64,000 bases of DNA from Acanthochlamys bracteata (Eukaryota > Streptophyta > Magnoliopsida > Pandanales > Velloziaceae): positions 5,965,725 through 6,029,724 of the forward strand of contig CM034129.1 in the NCBI GenBank assembly GCA_019914995.1, written 5' to 3'. The notes under the pieces are model-generated. The model saw only the letters and a program-made list of their open reading frames with translations. It searched no databases and was not told where the DNA came from. Numbering within the stretch: the stretch's first letter is position 1; each line of letters begins with the position of its first letter. Of the stretch, positions 46,767 through 60,693 are shown piece by piece. The translations under genes and the position numbers were made by a program.

Positions 46767-49700
46767 CTTTGCTTCTTAAATGCCAGAACCATATGTTACA
46801 GGATTTTGCTGATGAATTTCAGCAATGAGTTCTTCAGAAGTACTCAATCAGACGACTCTGCCTTAATGGAACATTAGAAGGTATCCCCCAGCTACAACGT
46901 ACCAACCTCTCATAAACAAAACATATCGTATGCTGTTGTGTTTTCATGCTGAGAAACCAAGGAACAAGAGGAGGCCGAAAGAAGAAGGCAGAGAGGAACC
47001 TGAAGGAGAGGAGTTGACAAGATAAAGAAACTAATTCTTGCTTGATCGATAGGGGCATATATGTATAGTCATATTTATACTCTTGCAACATACAAGAGTT
47101 TGTACATGACTCTGATACTTTCCTAATACAAAAAATCTAAGTATGATAACACTTCCTAAGAAGAGTCCTAAACAAATGCAACTTTCCAGACAAGAGTCCT
47201 TAGTAGGTAATATCTCTCGGTTGTGCCTAAAGCCATGCATCCCAGGCAAGTCGAATGCCCGGTTCCTTGTATGCCGAGGGCGAGCTGCAAGCAGAACATC
47301 ATATGCTTCTAAGTTTGTTGCTGTAGAAATAAGATTAGAACATCAAACCCTATCAGTTTACGTCAATGCCCTTGGATTCCTGTAGTCTACAGGATTTCTG
47401 ACAAGTACAATGGAGACATAAGAAGGGTAATTTGGTCACTGAAATGAATGGTAATTTAGACACTAGGATTCGTGAAAGGAGTAATGGGGATTTTTATGAT
47501 GGAAGGTTGTTGTGTCTCAGTGAGCGCATTGTGTGTGATGATGAAATCAATTCGCATTCATGGAGTAGAAGATAAGTTCTGCCTATTATTAGAAGCATAA
47601 CAAGGTAATTGAATGTAAAAGTAAAATCATTGTCTATATAAACAGATAGATAGGTTTGTTTCGCTTATGAAGCAATTCGCATAAATGTCCAACTTAATGA
47701 TCGTCATCATAGCTAAGAGAATCCAAATCGAGCAGCATTTGACAATCAAAGGCAGAATTCATATACGTAGCTTGCCTAGGGAGCAACTAAACCTAGTCTG
47801 AATAGAGAGTACTGAATGCAATGAAACAGCGACAATGACGTATACCCGTAGCTACCCTTTGTAGATGAACAGAGAAATCAATAGAACCCCTCCAACTTCT
47901 TGCAGCTGCTAAAAAACAGAATTAGACATCAATGATTCTTCATAAAAATAAGAAAGCTACCGTTGCGATACATGGACCACAAAAAACATTACGTTCTATG
48001 GCAAATGACTTCAATTCTATACTACACATAAACTTGCATCCATGTGAATGCCTAAAGATTAGAGTTTGGCCCATAACCAGCGAAGCAGAAAGCAAGTAGT
48101 TCAGAAAGGCAAAAATCATGCAAGCCAAAACAGAGGAGATTAAACTTTTGAGTGAAGTGAACTAAATTGCAGATGTAACGACAAAAGATGATGAGTGTGT
48201 AACGCTGCTAGAAACAAAGAATGGTCCTAGAGAGCAGAAGGCGGAGGATAGATTGTTGTTCGCTAATGTAAGAAGAAGAGCTGTTCGATCCACTCCAATT
48301 CATTTGAATTTGAAAAAACAGAAAATAGTTTTCGTTATTTTAGAGATCGTTGATGACAAAATTATTTTTTGTAGACATCGAAACATTAGAGCAAGCGAGA
48401 TGTTTATAATTGACGATTAAGAGAATATCTCTGGTTTAAGTGCGACGTGAATTGGAATTCAGAGAGTATCTCTAGTTTATAACAGGGATTGCGGCTTTTG
48501 TAAAGCTTGTTCATTTCCGAAAGCGATAAGTTCTCGTTGCGGTGGCCTCTTACTTCACTAGTTTATAGCTTCTGTAGCCACCCCCACACACTCTCTGTTG
48601 TCTTCAAATTATCACTAGTTTAAATTTTCAAGCTTTATTTTTTACTACAAAGATGTTAACATTGCAGTCTGTAAAAGATTAATTTGATCACTGTCAGTAG
48701 AGATATTCCCTACATTATAATAACATTTCAGTAAGTGCACAGAAGCATGAAGCCGTCCTCTACGACCCCTTGCTACAAAGCACTGCAATACTACCGGAAA
48801 ACCGAAAGAAACATTCTCATTCGCAACCAAGGCAAATTTGAAAAAAGGAGACAACAAATAACTTTACGTGAATCACTAGCATTAGCATGCAGAGTCGAAC
48901 AACAAAGGTTTTGTTTCCATATCATGAAAATCTATGCCTACAGAAATTCACTAAAGAATTTAACAATTGTGAAACAGATTACACTAACCACCAGAGCTCC
49001 TATGCTTAATTGCAGCCACAGCCCAAACAGTGAAACATCTTAGGGTAAATAGCTCTAAGGTTGGGCGTCCCACTGCAGTAATCATATATTAAAACCGAGT
49101 GAGCCAGACGCTTTTAGCCAGTACCTACCTCAAATACTCCCATGTAGTACTACTGGATCATTTCTCAACTTTAGAAACAAAGTATCTGCTTTATTTGCAG
49201 TCTCACTTATGAACTATGTGACATTGTTCCACCATATAGCTTACGTTTATTAGAGAAGGGCTCAGCTTCATGGAGCACAATTACTCTGAGAAACGGATGG
49301 CTAACTGAACCCTCAATGTGCCTTCTGTTTTTTTTTCAAGCAACAGCAAAGGCCACATGTAGTGAGTTGGGATTACATGGTCGGGAATTGTGTCAAATCA
49401 TTTTGAAATGTGCGTATGTGAACTGCACAGGTATCCTCACATATTGCTCATTATGGTCCACCTGCTCTAAATGCCATATCTGACCAGTGTATAACACGAT
49501 TCCTTTCTAAAAAACCAATGTATATGGTGCAGAAAGACCAACTTCAGGGAAACGCAAATCTCGCATCTCAAGGGCATCATTCTCCATCTTTACACCATCT
49601 TCCAAATCTAGAACTGTGCAAAAGAAAGCCAGGAAAAACCAGCATACATACATAAGACACAGGAGCAAGAATAGAAAAAGTGCTTCTTAAAGAGTTATCT

Positions 49701-49796
49701 AACATGAGGGTTATTGCATGTGCACCCAAATGTCAAGGACAATGGAAGCTTGGGGAAAGGATTTAGGAGGGAGGATTACCCAGACTCCATAAAATA
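46767..49796. other. Intergenic region between the ARM gene and the auxin receptor
   Basis: No conserved coding frame. The left 100-300 bp should hold the ARM gene's leader and promoter. The stretch 46,920-47,400 has a retroelement-LTR-like look (atatttatactcttgcaacatac) but no boundaries. The right end (about 49,500-49,796) is likely the 3' untranslated region of the auxin receptor. Confidence 0.4.
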
Positions 49797-52700
49797 TCAG
49801 AGAGTGAGAACAAATGGAGGAGCATCTCTCCTAGGACCAGCCACTGAACGATATACGTAAACCTTGTCAGCCTGAACATTGTCGCTTTCATCCTCTTTGA
49901 TAACCTCCACATTCAACCTTGGCATCTCTCTTGCCAAAAACCTGCAGGCGTTTATTGTGACCATGCAAGCAGACATCCAGAGTGACCTCATTGATTCGTA
50001 CTTTCCAAGGCCTGACAGCAATGCTGCATTCCCAAATGGGCAATCCCTTATCTCCAATTTCCGCAGTTTTGGACAACCTTCCAATACACACTGCATGCCC
50101 CTGTCGCTGCTTCCAGCAAAAGCCATTGACAAAGTCTCTAGGTTTTTGGCATATGTTCCAATATACTCAAACGTCCGATCTGTCAAAAGTCCAGAAACAG
50201 AAAGTCTTCGAAGTTTAGTGCAGGCTTTGACAACAGCTCCAAATGCTTCATCCATGGGTTCATTAGTCAAGTGATCAGACTCACACATGTTCATGATGCA
50301 GAGACGAAAATGAGTGAAGTTTGGGCAGTTGCGGACCACAGTAGCTACAGCAGCATTTGTCATTTGGCGGCAGAAATAGAGCACATAATGAAGGTTGGGA
50401 CAGCCTTCAGATACAGCAACAAAGCCAGATTCAGTAACACCAGTCAAACCTTCTTGAACAGCATCCTGATCATAAGGATCTGCCGGAAAAACTCGCAGTT
50501 CCTCTAGCATATGGCAATGGGTTCCTACAGCCTCCAGTCCCTTGTCCTGTACTGTATCGAGAACCTGTTGCAAACATAGTAAGAACAAGGCTTATTACTT
50601 ATTTCCTTAGGCCTTCTGAAATACCTTTCCATATATATAGTACTGTAAATTAATTTCACTAAAGCCTGTTTCAAAGTTCAATACAGTATTCTAGTCTTTT
50701 ACCAAAAGATTAAGCAGCAAGAACATAACGAAGAAAGAAAAACACAAAGCACTGAAGTAGCCCATCATACTACTGAAACAGTATAATTCTATAAAAAAAG
50801 TTTCTGCTCATTCTATTTTATTCAACAAAGTCAAAGAGCTTTTAGCAAAAGTGTTAAACTATGCGAGCAGAATTTTCAGAGATTATTCCACATTAACAAC
50901 CATTCCTTTAGACAAGTAAAGGCATATACAACATGCAAATTTCAAAATGGTAGATAACTACACATGATCTATCCATTTTATCACAAGAGTAGATGCCGTC
51001 CCCTAATCATCATGTGAGAGATCCTAGAAACAAACTGATATAACATAGTTAACCCAAAATAAATTACTAAATTTCTCCATTTTCAAGTGAACATATATTT
51101 ATCCCTAGGTGGTCAGTACAAGGAGGATGAAGAAGTCAAATGGATTTTTATAGCAAACTGTTTGGTCACTAAGAGGCAGAACTAAACTTCATATGTCCAT
51201 CATCGTTTTCCTTTATCAAGACCGTCATTTTTCTTAGGAAAGCGGCATAAGCTCTCCTGCTGCCTTACTGTCGGAGCCTAGTAATCTAATGATGGCTTCC
51301 TCTGCTACTAATTTCATCATACAGATTAGGTTAACTGTCCATGAAAAACTCTTCTTCTTAACGTAGAAAGCACTTCCAAGCCTCTTAGCACAAGAGATAA
51401 ATCAGCCATGATAGAAATTGAGCAACTAAGAATGAAGTAAGATGAATAATAATGAAATAAGATGGATCCATAGCAGGCGATTAGAGAACAGAGAAATTTG
51501 GTAAGAAGGAATTGCTGATAACATGGTTAAATGGCAAAATACTAGAGTCATCTAGACAAAAGAATACACAAAGCACCGTTGTTCTGACATCATTGTTAAG
51601 CATTTAATGCTTACCCAAAGCCGACGAAGATGGGGGCAATTAGGTAGAAGCTTTGCAAATTCTGTACTGAAGAAAGTAGCGTAGCTCAAATTCAAGAATG
51701 TAAGATTGGTGCAGGCAGGATATATAGCAGGAAGATACAGAGAGGAAACTTCCCACATTCCTGAAAGTGTATGCAGATTCTTGCACTTGCGAAATGCACT
51801 TTCAAGATCTCTATAGGCCCGAAGCATGTGGTCCTGTTGAAAGGAACCTGTTCCAAGCTCCAACAGTTGAGGTGCTTTCAGAACTAACATACGTAGCTGC
51901 TCCAAATTTACGTTCTTGTTTACTTTGAGAACTTTTAGTGACTTGGACCTTGATACAAGCCTCAACAAGGCATCAAAGTTCACTTCAGCATTCAAATTTG
52001 CAAAATTTAGTGCTTCTAAGGAAGTGAGTGTTTCAGGAAAACAACTCAGCCAGCTACCACCAAGTTCATCAATCCCGCATTCTTGAATATCGAGCTCAGT
52101 CAAGTTCCTGGAATCAAAACAGGTTAGAGGGCACAAGAGAGAATATTTGTAAAATTGGAGACAATGAAATAGAGATCTCTCAAGTATATCAGGATTTTCT
52201 ACAGAAAACGGTAACAAAGACTTAGAGGTATTAAAAATTTTTAAAAGAAGGAAATATTTTGCTTAGACATAAAACATGTGATAAAATATAATCAACAAGT
52301 AGCTGCAATCTTTACAAAATGCGTGCAACTTTGAGTTATCAAATCGCAGAATCATAAGCTAACGAGAAACTAATGGTACAGAACAATGTTGTTTATCTTC
52401 ACACTATTTGCAGAAAAATTACTCCTAATTAAATAAAGAAGGAAATTTTATCAACAGCAGTATGTAGATATATAGTGCTAAATGGTTGTATCAGAATCAG
52501 TGCGAGGAATAACCTCTCCTATTCAACATTGCTCACTTATTTGAACTAGTTCCATGCCTTGAAACAACTGGTATAGACACATATTACTTCTTGCATTTTG
52601 TCTATTCTCCAGTTATTTCTATATCTGTTCTTCGGTGGAGTAGCTGGAATCAAAGTCAGATAAACATAAAAAGCATGCATCCTTGTTCTTCATATGATAC

Positions 52701-53655
52701 CAAAGGACCCCAATGTTCTATTTTCAAAATCCCAAAGCTCCCCCTTATTTTTCCAAGAAAGGAGTCATAGTACTCCATTAAGTGCCATGTGGTAGGAAGA
52801 TGCATACGCCTAAGTTAAATGCTAGCTTACAAGCTGCATTTGTGAACAAAAGAATCACCATTTTATTTATTAAACTTCTTACAAACAGCTGCCACATTGC
52901 AGGAAAAATTGTTCTCCTTATGACACAACACAAACAACTAATGAGCAAGGCGTATGTGTTTCTTCATAGGTATGACTGATTGAAAATGGTTGCAAGTCGA
53001 GCTCCACAGCCAAAGCATTTCTTAATTGTCAAATAAAAACCATATGCATGATAACATCTATGCTAGAAAAGGCATCCCATAAAATACCAACTATAAATAA
53101 ATTATATCAGTAAAGAAAGATGCTATAGAAAGTCACAAGAATATACCTGCAATAACTTGCAATAGACCCAAGACCGCTAGTGCTAAATCCTTCGCAGCTG
53201 ACAAGAGAGAGTGCTCTGAACCCAGGGAATGACAGGGCCAAAAACTCAAGACTCTCATCACTAACCGTCATCCTCTTCAACCTGAGCTCCTCAAGGAAGG
53301 GATATGCCGATGCGAACACAACAAGCCAGGAGTGGATATCTGCACCCCAATTTGGTGGAACAAGATTGAAATCCGAGAATCTGGGCTTTCCCTTCAGTGT
53401 AACACTTCTGATGTTGGGGAATCTCCGGGCTACAATCTCCGGCGTGACTGAGTAGCAATTGCCAATGAATACATGGGTCCGGCTCCACCTTTCTGCGGTG
53501 TACCAGTCCTTGCATACTAGAGAAGCAGAACTCCTGTCCTTGTGAGACTTGACAAAGCCAAGAATGCGCTCTAAAATCTCATCAGGGAAGAGAGAGATGC
53601 GATTTTCAGGAGACTTCTCCTCATCCACCATTTTGTTCTTCTTCTTGGAGGCCAT
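49797..53655 (-). CDS. AFB6: Auxin receptor F-box protein, TIR1/AFB family (AFB6-like)
   Basis: Exons 53655-53147, 52107-51615 and 50564-49797 with GT-AG introns give 589 residues, and the two-intron layout is that of TIR1/AFB genes. Residues 20-60 are the F-box (LFPDEILERILGFV...SLVCKDWYTAERWSR), which joins the SCF ubiquitin ligase; the rest is a leucine-rich-repeat solenoid ending in APPFVLTL. The protein is nuclear and, with auxin, binds Aux/IAA repressors for degradation. Key sites: FRLCI (Arg403 of TIR1) and VSGLLTD (Ser438) are kept, while TIR1 His78 is Arg92 (KGKPRFSDF), as in AFB4/5-type receptors. The WGADIHSWL, ELDIQECGIDE and QADKVYVYRSVAGPRRDAPP segments fit the AFB6 subclade as I remember it, but AFB4/5 kinship should be tested by a tree. 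The N-terminal extension of about 18 charged residues is longer than in TIR1. All signs indicate an intact gene. Confidence 0.95.
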
Positions 53656-54480
53656 TTCTTCACCTTCGCAACATTTAACTTTTCAACTACCTGAACCAAG
53701 ACTTCATAGTTCCACACTCTTAAGTCGCTTCTTCAAAAGGTAACTTCTCCGAGAAAGTCATGCTAGGCAGGTTCTAGATCCAGATTTAAGCAGGACAAGT
53801 TAATTTCTGCAACCAAGATCTTCATTCATAGACCCAATTCTCTGCTTCAAGAATCAAGAGGTCTATGCCACACCCTCTTGCTTAACGCAGCCATATGAAT
53901 AGAACCACCCTGGAGTTTTACGAGAAAAATCAAAACTTTTACCCAAGCTGCATAAATCAACATGAGAAGAGGGTCTACTACTGCATGCCAAAATGTAAAC
54001 TTTGAACGCACAGACAGATTTTACTTGACAGAGCTTAAAATTCAACCTTCTCCTAACAATCTGAGATACCACAGACCAATCACCCACTATGAGTCTTCTC
54101 TGCTGACCAAGCTACCTTCAAAGACCAAGCTTCAAATGCTTCCACGGTAAAAGATATTATTCACAAAAGCACCAAAAAAGTCGAAACTTCAATGGAAAAA
54201 ATCCAAACTTTTCCACAGCCCTAGCACACAAAAAAAAAGCAAGATCAGAAACAGATTGCGAGCATGAAGAAGAAGAAGAAGAAGAAGACGAAGAAGGTCA
54301 GAGAGAGTGGGAGCAAAAACCAACCATGTTAGGCATGAAAGAACAAAAAGAATCTAGGGTTATGGCTAAGTTAGGTCCTAAGGATTGAAGAGAGTTTTGT
54401 AAAGAGAGCTTGGTCTGGGAACCGAAGTTGGATCTCTCTCTCTCTCTACAGTCGAGAGAGCGAGAGAGAGATAGATGTTG
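53656..54480 (-). promoter_or_regulatory. Leader and core promoter region of the auxin receptor gene
   Basis: Contains a GAA microsatellite (54264-54296; TTC on the coding strand) and a CT/GA-rich tract (54,433-54,475). Such Y-patch and GA sequences are common near plant transcription starts. Upstream from about 54,500 the DNA turns AT-rich. The exact start and any leader intron cannot be fixed. Confidence 0.45.
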
Positions 54481-56368
54481 TGCAGGGAAAAAAATAGGAA
54501 GAAAAATAATTGAAATAAACAAATGAAAATAATGGTACTGAAAATATTATTTCGTGGAACAAGAAAGGTACAATTTATTGTGTTATTAAAACGAATAAAA
54601 TAAAAGGTTAGTGATTGTTTATTATTCTTTTGCGTTCGGTTTGTTGGTAGACTCTGACAATTCATAGCAGCTACAGAGATTTCTGTTCAAATCATTTTCA
54701 GAAAAAGTTTCAAATCTACTTGAAAGGTTAGTTTAGTATATCGTGATATTTTTCAATACGCTTTTTTATAAATCTATTTTCTCATAGTTATTGTAAATTT
54801 TTTTAAAACCTAATTTCGCATCAAACCAACAAATTAATATACTTAAGAGCGTTTTAAAGTACTATTAGAAATATTTTATCTAATTTTAAAAAAATAATAA
54901 AAGTAAGTAATAATAACATTTTATTATTTAAAATATTTGATATTTCCTATATTTTTAATAAATTTAGTAAATATAAAATTTTATAAAAATATATAAACTG
55001 AAAACTTAAAAATTATTTTTTGAAAACTCCATACCAAACAATTCTTGGAAGATGAATATGATTGACCTGTATAACCTACACAATTACGTTTGTTAGTGTC
55101 ATCTAATTTATTTATATCTGTAATTGGACGAGGTAATTTACTATAGAATTTATAAAAGATAAGGACAAAAAAAAGTAAAAGCACTATATTTGCGTATTTT
55201 AAATGCACATAATTGAATTTTAAAAATTAAATTTTATGAAAGTAGAGCTTAATAAAAAATAGAATCCGATAAAAATAAAATTTGAAATAATATTTGAAAT
55301 AAATAAAATAAAATTTAAAATTAAAATCTAATAAAAAGTAAAATTTGATAATAAAATAAAAATAAATTTTTAAATAATAATTAAAATATATAAAATAGTC
55401 GAACTCAAAATTTGGAGCAAGAAAATAAAGTTCGATATATTTTGAAATAAGTCTTTAGTTGAACTCAATACCAGTAGCTTATCATCGCATCACAATTTGA
55501 AGAGTGCAAACAAAAAACACCTTATCAAGTAATTTTCAATTAAAAAATATTTCATATTTTAAAATAAGATTATTTATAATTTTATAAATATAAGAATATT
55601 TATATACTTATATTATTTTATAAGGTCAAAAAAATTTTTAAACAATTATTAGTTAAAAAAAATGATTATAAGCACTTCCAAACTTTTGTGTACATAAGAA
55701 GTATTTGGCATACTTTTACAACTTATTTCATTTTATGTTTTCATTTCTTAAAAATTTTTTTTACTATAATTCTTTTTAATTTTTGAAAAATAAATAAAAT
55801 ATATTATATATGCCTAATTTTTATTTATAATATAAATATAGTAAATTTATTTAGTAAGAAAACTTCTCTCCTTTCTAAAAGTTTTTTGAGGCAATCTCAA
55901 ACATCTTTTAAGGTCGTCAAAATTTTATATTGACCAGTAAGCTTAAACAATTTTCTAAATTTAATTTTCTTTATTTCAAAAAGACAAACAATGAATTCTA
56001 TGCCCGGACAAAGGACAAAGGGTGCTATTCACAAATTGTTTCAAAAAAAATAATCTTTTAATTTTCAGATTTTATTTTAATATATTTTTTTTATATATTT
56101 AAAAATTATTTAAAAATTATAGAAAACTTTTACAGAATAAAATTGTTTTATTATTTATTCTTATTATTTTACTATAAAATTTATTTGAAAAATAAAAATA
56201 TTTTTTATTTTAAAAAATATTTATTTTAATAGCACTCTCGAAGCTCACAAAGTATTAACTTTTCTTAAGCTATATGATAGATTAATTATGTGTGCTAGAA
56301 TTTTTAAGCTTATGATCAGTTGTAAAATTGAAAATTGTATTACCAAATTAATTGCTAATGTATTTTAC
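54481..56368. other. AT-rich intergenic DNA
   Basis: Extreme AT content. MITE-like tracts occur around 54,840-54,980, 55,530-55,690, 55,690-55,890 and 56,030-56,240, with recurring half-sites such as gcacttccaaactttt. No gene. Confidence 0.45.
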
Positions 56369-57155
56369 TGTTGGATTAAAGAGTGAGTAGATTAGTCCCA
56401 AATTAAATAAAAATAAGATAAGATAAAGAAGGAAGTTAATATACTAGAAAATTACATAACCTATTAGCTTAAGCTTTTGGGTTGAATTGAACTTTCTAAT
56501 GTATGGACCGGATTCTTCAGGTGTCTTATCTTGATTAATTCTTCCGGTATTATGTCTCCCCAACAGTAGTAACAGAGCTAGGTTCGTAGGAAGTCCGATA
56601 CATGTAGTAGCTGTTACTTACCGTGAGTGAATATATTAAGAGCAGCGTGACTCACATAGAGCTTCTGCAAGATATAAGCGAGGATTCGAAGAAAATTGGG
56701 CTTTGATGGCTAGCTCTTTGATGCGCAGATGATGTGCATGTGAGGCGACCGACGTATGTTATAACTCTAGCTGGTAGTGCGATAAGCAAGTTAAGAGCAG
56801 TATGACTCATATGGGTTTCCACGAGGTGTGAGTAAAAATTCGAAGCAAGTTGGACTCTGATGGATGGCTCTTGATGTGCGGTAACGGTGTTCGAGGCCAA
56901 GTCGCTGGAATTCTGAGCGATCAACGTATTTGGTGCGCAATAGAATACTCGAATGAGGAGAAATACGGGTGACTCACTTTTGAGGAAAAGATTGTTGGAT
57001 TAAAGAGTGAGTAGATTAGTTCCGGATCGAATAAAAATAAGATAAAATAAGAAGGGAGTTAATATACTAAAGAGTTACATAGTCTATTGATTTAAACTTT
57101 TGGATTAGATTGGACTTCCAAATGTATGGACCGGATCCTTCAGATATTTTATATT
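56369..57155 (+). mobile_element. TRIM retrotransposon
   Basis: Two direct terminal repeats, 56369-56565 (197 bp, TGTTGG...CCAACA) and 56993 to about 57155, share ttggattaaagagtgagtag and then the pattern gttaatatact...tatggaccgga. Just after the left LTR, gtagtaacagagctagg resembles the primer-binding site for initiator tRNA-Met (TGGTATCAGAGC, about 10 of 12). Just before the right LTR is a purine run (gaggaaaaga), a polypurine tract. The 427-bp interior codes for nothing. The right LTR's last about 40 bp are not recognisable, so it is truncated or diverged and no target duplication can be read. Confidence 0.85.
56636..56910. repeat. 155-bp internal tandem duplication in the TRIM
   Basis: Diverged copies begin at 56636 and 56791, each with ttaagagcag, tgactcata, gatttcgaag-like and ctttgatgg(c/a)tagctc blocks in the same order. 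The copies differ at many sites, so the duplication is old and probably part of the family's structure. Confidence 0.75.
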
Positions 57156-60100
57156 CGTTAACTATGAAAATACAAAATATTATAAATATAAATTTTTAAA
57201 ATACAAAATAATTTAAGTTTTATATCAATATATTAAAAAATAAAAATAATTAATAAAACTAAGTTAAATTAAAAAAGTTTATAATATTATTAAATTTTAT
57301 AAAAAAATAAAATAAAATAGAGTTAAAAAGGATTTCCAGAATTCCCTCCATTGGCGAGAAAAATTGTCGGACATCATAATCTTGCATGATTTATTCCCTA
57401 TTTGAAAAGTATGACGATACCAGTTAAAAATTCAAAATTTCCAAGGAATTTCCAAAAACATAAAAGTTAAGAAAGAAGAAGTCAAATGTTATCTAATCCT
57501 TTTCTGGAATGAGGAAAAAGTAAGTGAGTCAAAATTAGTGCAATCATTATTATAATTTCTTTTTTTATTTGCTTTATTAGTGTTACAATTATCCGACGTG
57601 ACCTTTCACGTACCCAAAAGCCATAGTACTATTCTTTCAGATTGAATGCTTTTCTATTTTATTTCTTTGATCGGTCAGCATTGGAATCTCAAAATTTCTG
57701 CGCCATATTTTTTGAAGATATTTCGGTGTTGCCACTGCAAAGTTCTTTATTTCATCTTCTTGTTCTTACAACATATTTATGGCGTATGTTTCTCCTCCTG
57801 ATACTGTAATTATATGTCTCCTCTATGTTATTCATAATGAAAAAACCGTTTGAAGTATTTTTAAATAAAAATTTTTAAATAAAAAATTAATTTTATTCTT
57901 TACTAAATAATAATATTAAATAATAATTAAATTTTATTATGTAGAATTTTTTATATTTTTTAAATATTTATATAAATATTTTTAAACTATAAAAATTATA
58001 TTAAAAATATAAATTAAAATATTATTTTTTGAAAATGAAAGTTAAACTGTCGTTCTTCAAATATAACACTCATTGTTAAATTCTTTCTCCACGACGAAAT
58101 TAATTATTTTAGTTGAAATTTGTTTTTCAGCATGCAAGCAATTTATGCACCAAAGAAAATGAATTCAATAAAAACAATCTTTCGAATATATTTTTTGATT
58201 AAAAATTTGTTTTTGATTTATTTTTAACTACGTAAAAGAACAAAGAACTTGTTTATAATTTATTTATACTATTAAAATAAAATAATTTAAATCATTTATA
58301 ATAATAATATTTATAGTAACTTGTTTAATAATATATTTAATAATTCATTTTTAATCTAAACGAATACACCCATAAACTAATGGCACTTGTTGTATATAAC
58401 CTAAAAGAAAGGGATAAATCCATTTCAGTGATGATAACGACTTCCTCGCAGCCACCTCAATATTATTGTACTCTGTTTTTTCTATTTTTGTTTTTTTCGT
58501 AATTAGTTCATAAATAAAGAATAATTATTTGCTTTGGTTATTATTAGATTAATTTTCTAATGTAGCATTTATAGATACAGATAAACAACTATTACAATGG
58601 AAGAGAGTGGACTCACGAACTTTTTAGTAAGGAATATCTTGAAATTGTCAAATTTTATTTTAATTTTTTAAACAAATTGTTCAGTAATTAAGACGCAAAT
58701 TATTAGTACTTCAAAAGATTTTATTAGTGCGTAGGAATTCGTATTTTTCACATGATTGGACTGACTCGGAACAAATAATTCGGCCGAGTCACGTGACTAA
58801 TTAATTTAGGTTTGTTCTGACTTAATTATAACTACTTAATAAATAGTTTAATGTTTTCAAAATTTTCACTAATTAAATTAGCCTTATGTATACTAATACC
58901 TTCCCTAATAAATTTTTTTAATATGCGTTCGTTTTCATATCTCAAAGTAAATTTTATGTAACAGTTATAAATTTTACAAATTTGCTTTTCTCCAAAAGTA
59001 CAAAGACTTTCAATAAAATTGTTTTCAGAAGCAAAATTTTACCAAAATTTTTATTGATATTTAGAAATACTTCAAATAAAAAATTTTAAAAACTAATAAG
59101 TTTGGGAATACTTATAAGTAAAATAAGTTTGACTACTAAGCATCAGAAAATATAAAAGTTATGCATACAAAACTTTACGTGCATCATTCATCTAAATTTT
59201 CAAAAAATTCAAAAAGTTTATAAAAACTTATTTAAAAAATTAAATAAATTAAAAAAATGCGAAACGCAAGCCTCTCTAACTAAAAGTATAGGTTTAAAAC
59301 TAGGCCCAACCAAGTAGGATCGGATCGAAAAATCGCGACTGCACAGATTCGATTCCGAATCAATTAACATAAAATCGAGTCGCATGCGACCCGAATTTCG
59401 GGTCAACTCGGTGACCCGGTTGACCCGATTTTAATATTTAAATAAAAAATATATATATATTTGTTAATTAAAATAGAAAAGTATTTTTATTAGCATTCTA
59501 AAATATGCATTTTATCGGATACTCTTCCGTTAATAATTTATTTTTTTTTTTTATATTTTATTAGAAAGTAATAAATAAATAAATATATAGTGTAAATAAT
59601 TTATTTTTTTTAATGCATAAAATATATAGATTTACTATACGTTAGGTTTTTTGATTATTATCTTAAGTACTATAATAATTTTAAAAATATATTTAATATT
59701 TCTCGTATATAATTATTTTTTTATTTTTTTAATAGTTACTATAAAAAATACTATATAATACATATAATTGTCTAAAAGCATTTGTGCATCGCATCAAACA
59801 TTTGGAACAAGTTAAGAATACGTAATACAAAATATTTTTAAAATTTTAAAATAATTCTATAAATATAATAAAAATGTGAAATACTTTTTGAACATAAAAT
59901 ATATTTGGTTCTCGAAGGACGTGTTTGAAGGTCAGATTGTGATTATTTCTCTCTTATTTTATTGATTTAATTAGATTTCTTTAACTATGTTTAATTAAAT
60001 AAATTATTTTTGCCGAAATTGTTGGCAATAATTAGAAGCTCCTTTTGTTAGGCATGTGCCAATACCTTGGAAAGTATCATGATGCCGACTCTTCCATAGT

Positions 60101-60476
60101 TTTTTAATTTTCTTAAAAGTTTTAATATATACTGACAAAAGTAAACTTCACCGCACCCGTATTATTTTGGATATATAAAACTAATTTGTACATAACAACA
60201 ATATTGTACATAACAACAATATACAGAAGATAAAAGCCTTGTTTGCTAGTACCCCAAATTTTTTTTTCAAATTCACTTTTAATAAAAATAAATAAAAAAA
60301 TTAAAATAAATATTTTAATCAAAGAAATCTTTTAAATTTAATTTTAAAACTTATTATTAATATAATATTTTATTTTTTATTAAATATTTTTAATTTTTAA
60401 TTTAATTTTTTAAATCTACTTTTTAGAAACTCAAATTTACCCACTTTCGGTCCTAGATAAACACTCACTAAATACA
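57156..60476. other. AT-rich intergenic DNA
   Basis: No coding frame with family resemblance. MITE-like AT tracts occur at about 57,845-58,060 and 60,255-60,440. An isolated GC-richer patch at 59,300-59,440 has repeated gggtcaactcgg/ggttgacccg words, a motif style common in dispersed plant repeats. An 8-bp inverted repeat tgactcgg/ccgagtca lies at about 58,767-58,794. Confidence 0.4.
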
Positions 60477-60693
60477 TGTTAGGACACTTGTGCAACTCAA
60501 ATAGATCTCGCTAGATTATGTGAATTTATATATAGGCTGATCTTATTTTGATCCATTTAGTATAGTTTAGTCTCACTTGATTATATTTATTATTTAGATT
60601 TTTATTATTAGCTATATATATTTACCTATTCAATGTAAAATAACTATCACTATTATCAACAATTTTATTATAATTTTTTTTCAATTCGTTTCA
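60477..60693 (+). repeat. 5' LTR of the copia element
   Basis: The 217-bp segment begins TG and ends CA immediately before the primer-binding site. The preceding five bases are ATACA, the expected left half of the target duplication, whose partner would be outside the window. The start is chosen from the TGTTAG motif and is less certain than the end. Confidence 0.65.

Noticed and set aside
46920-47400. Solo copia LTR upstream of the ARM gene
   Set aside because: The base style is suggestive, but I found no TG..CA boundary pair or target duplication.
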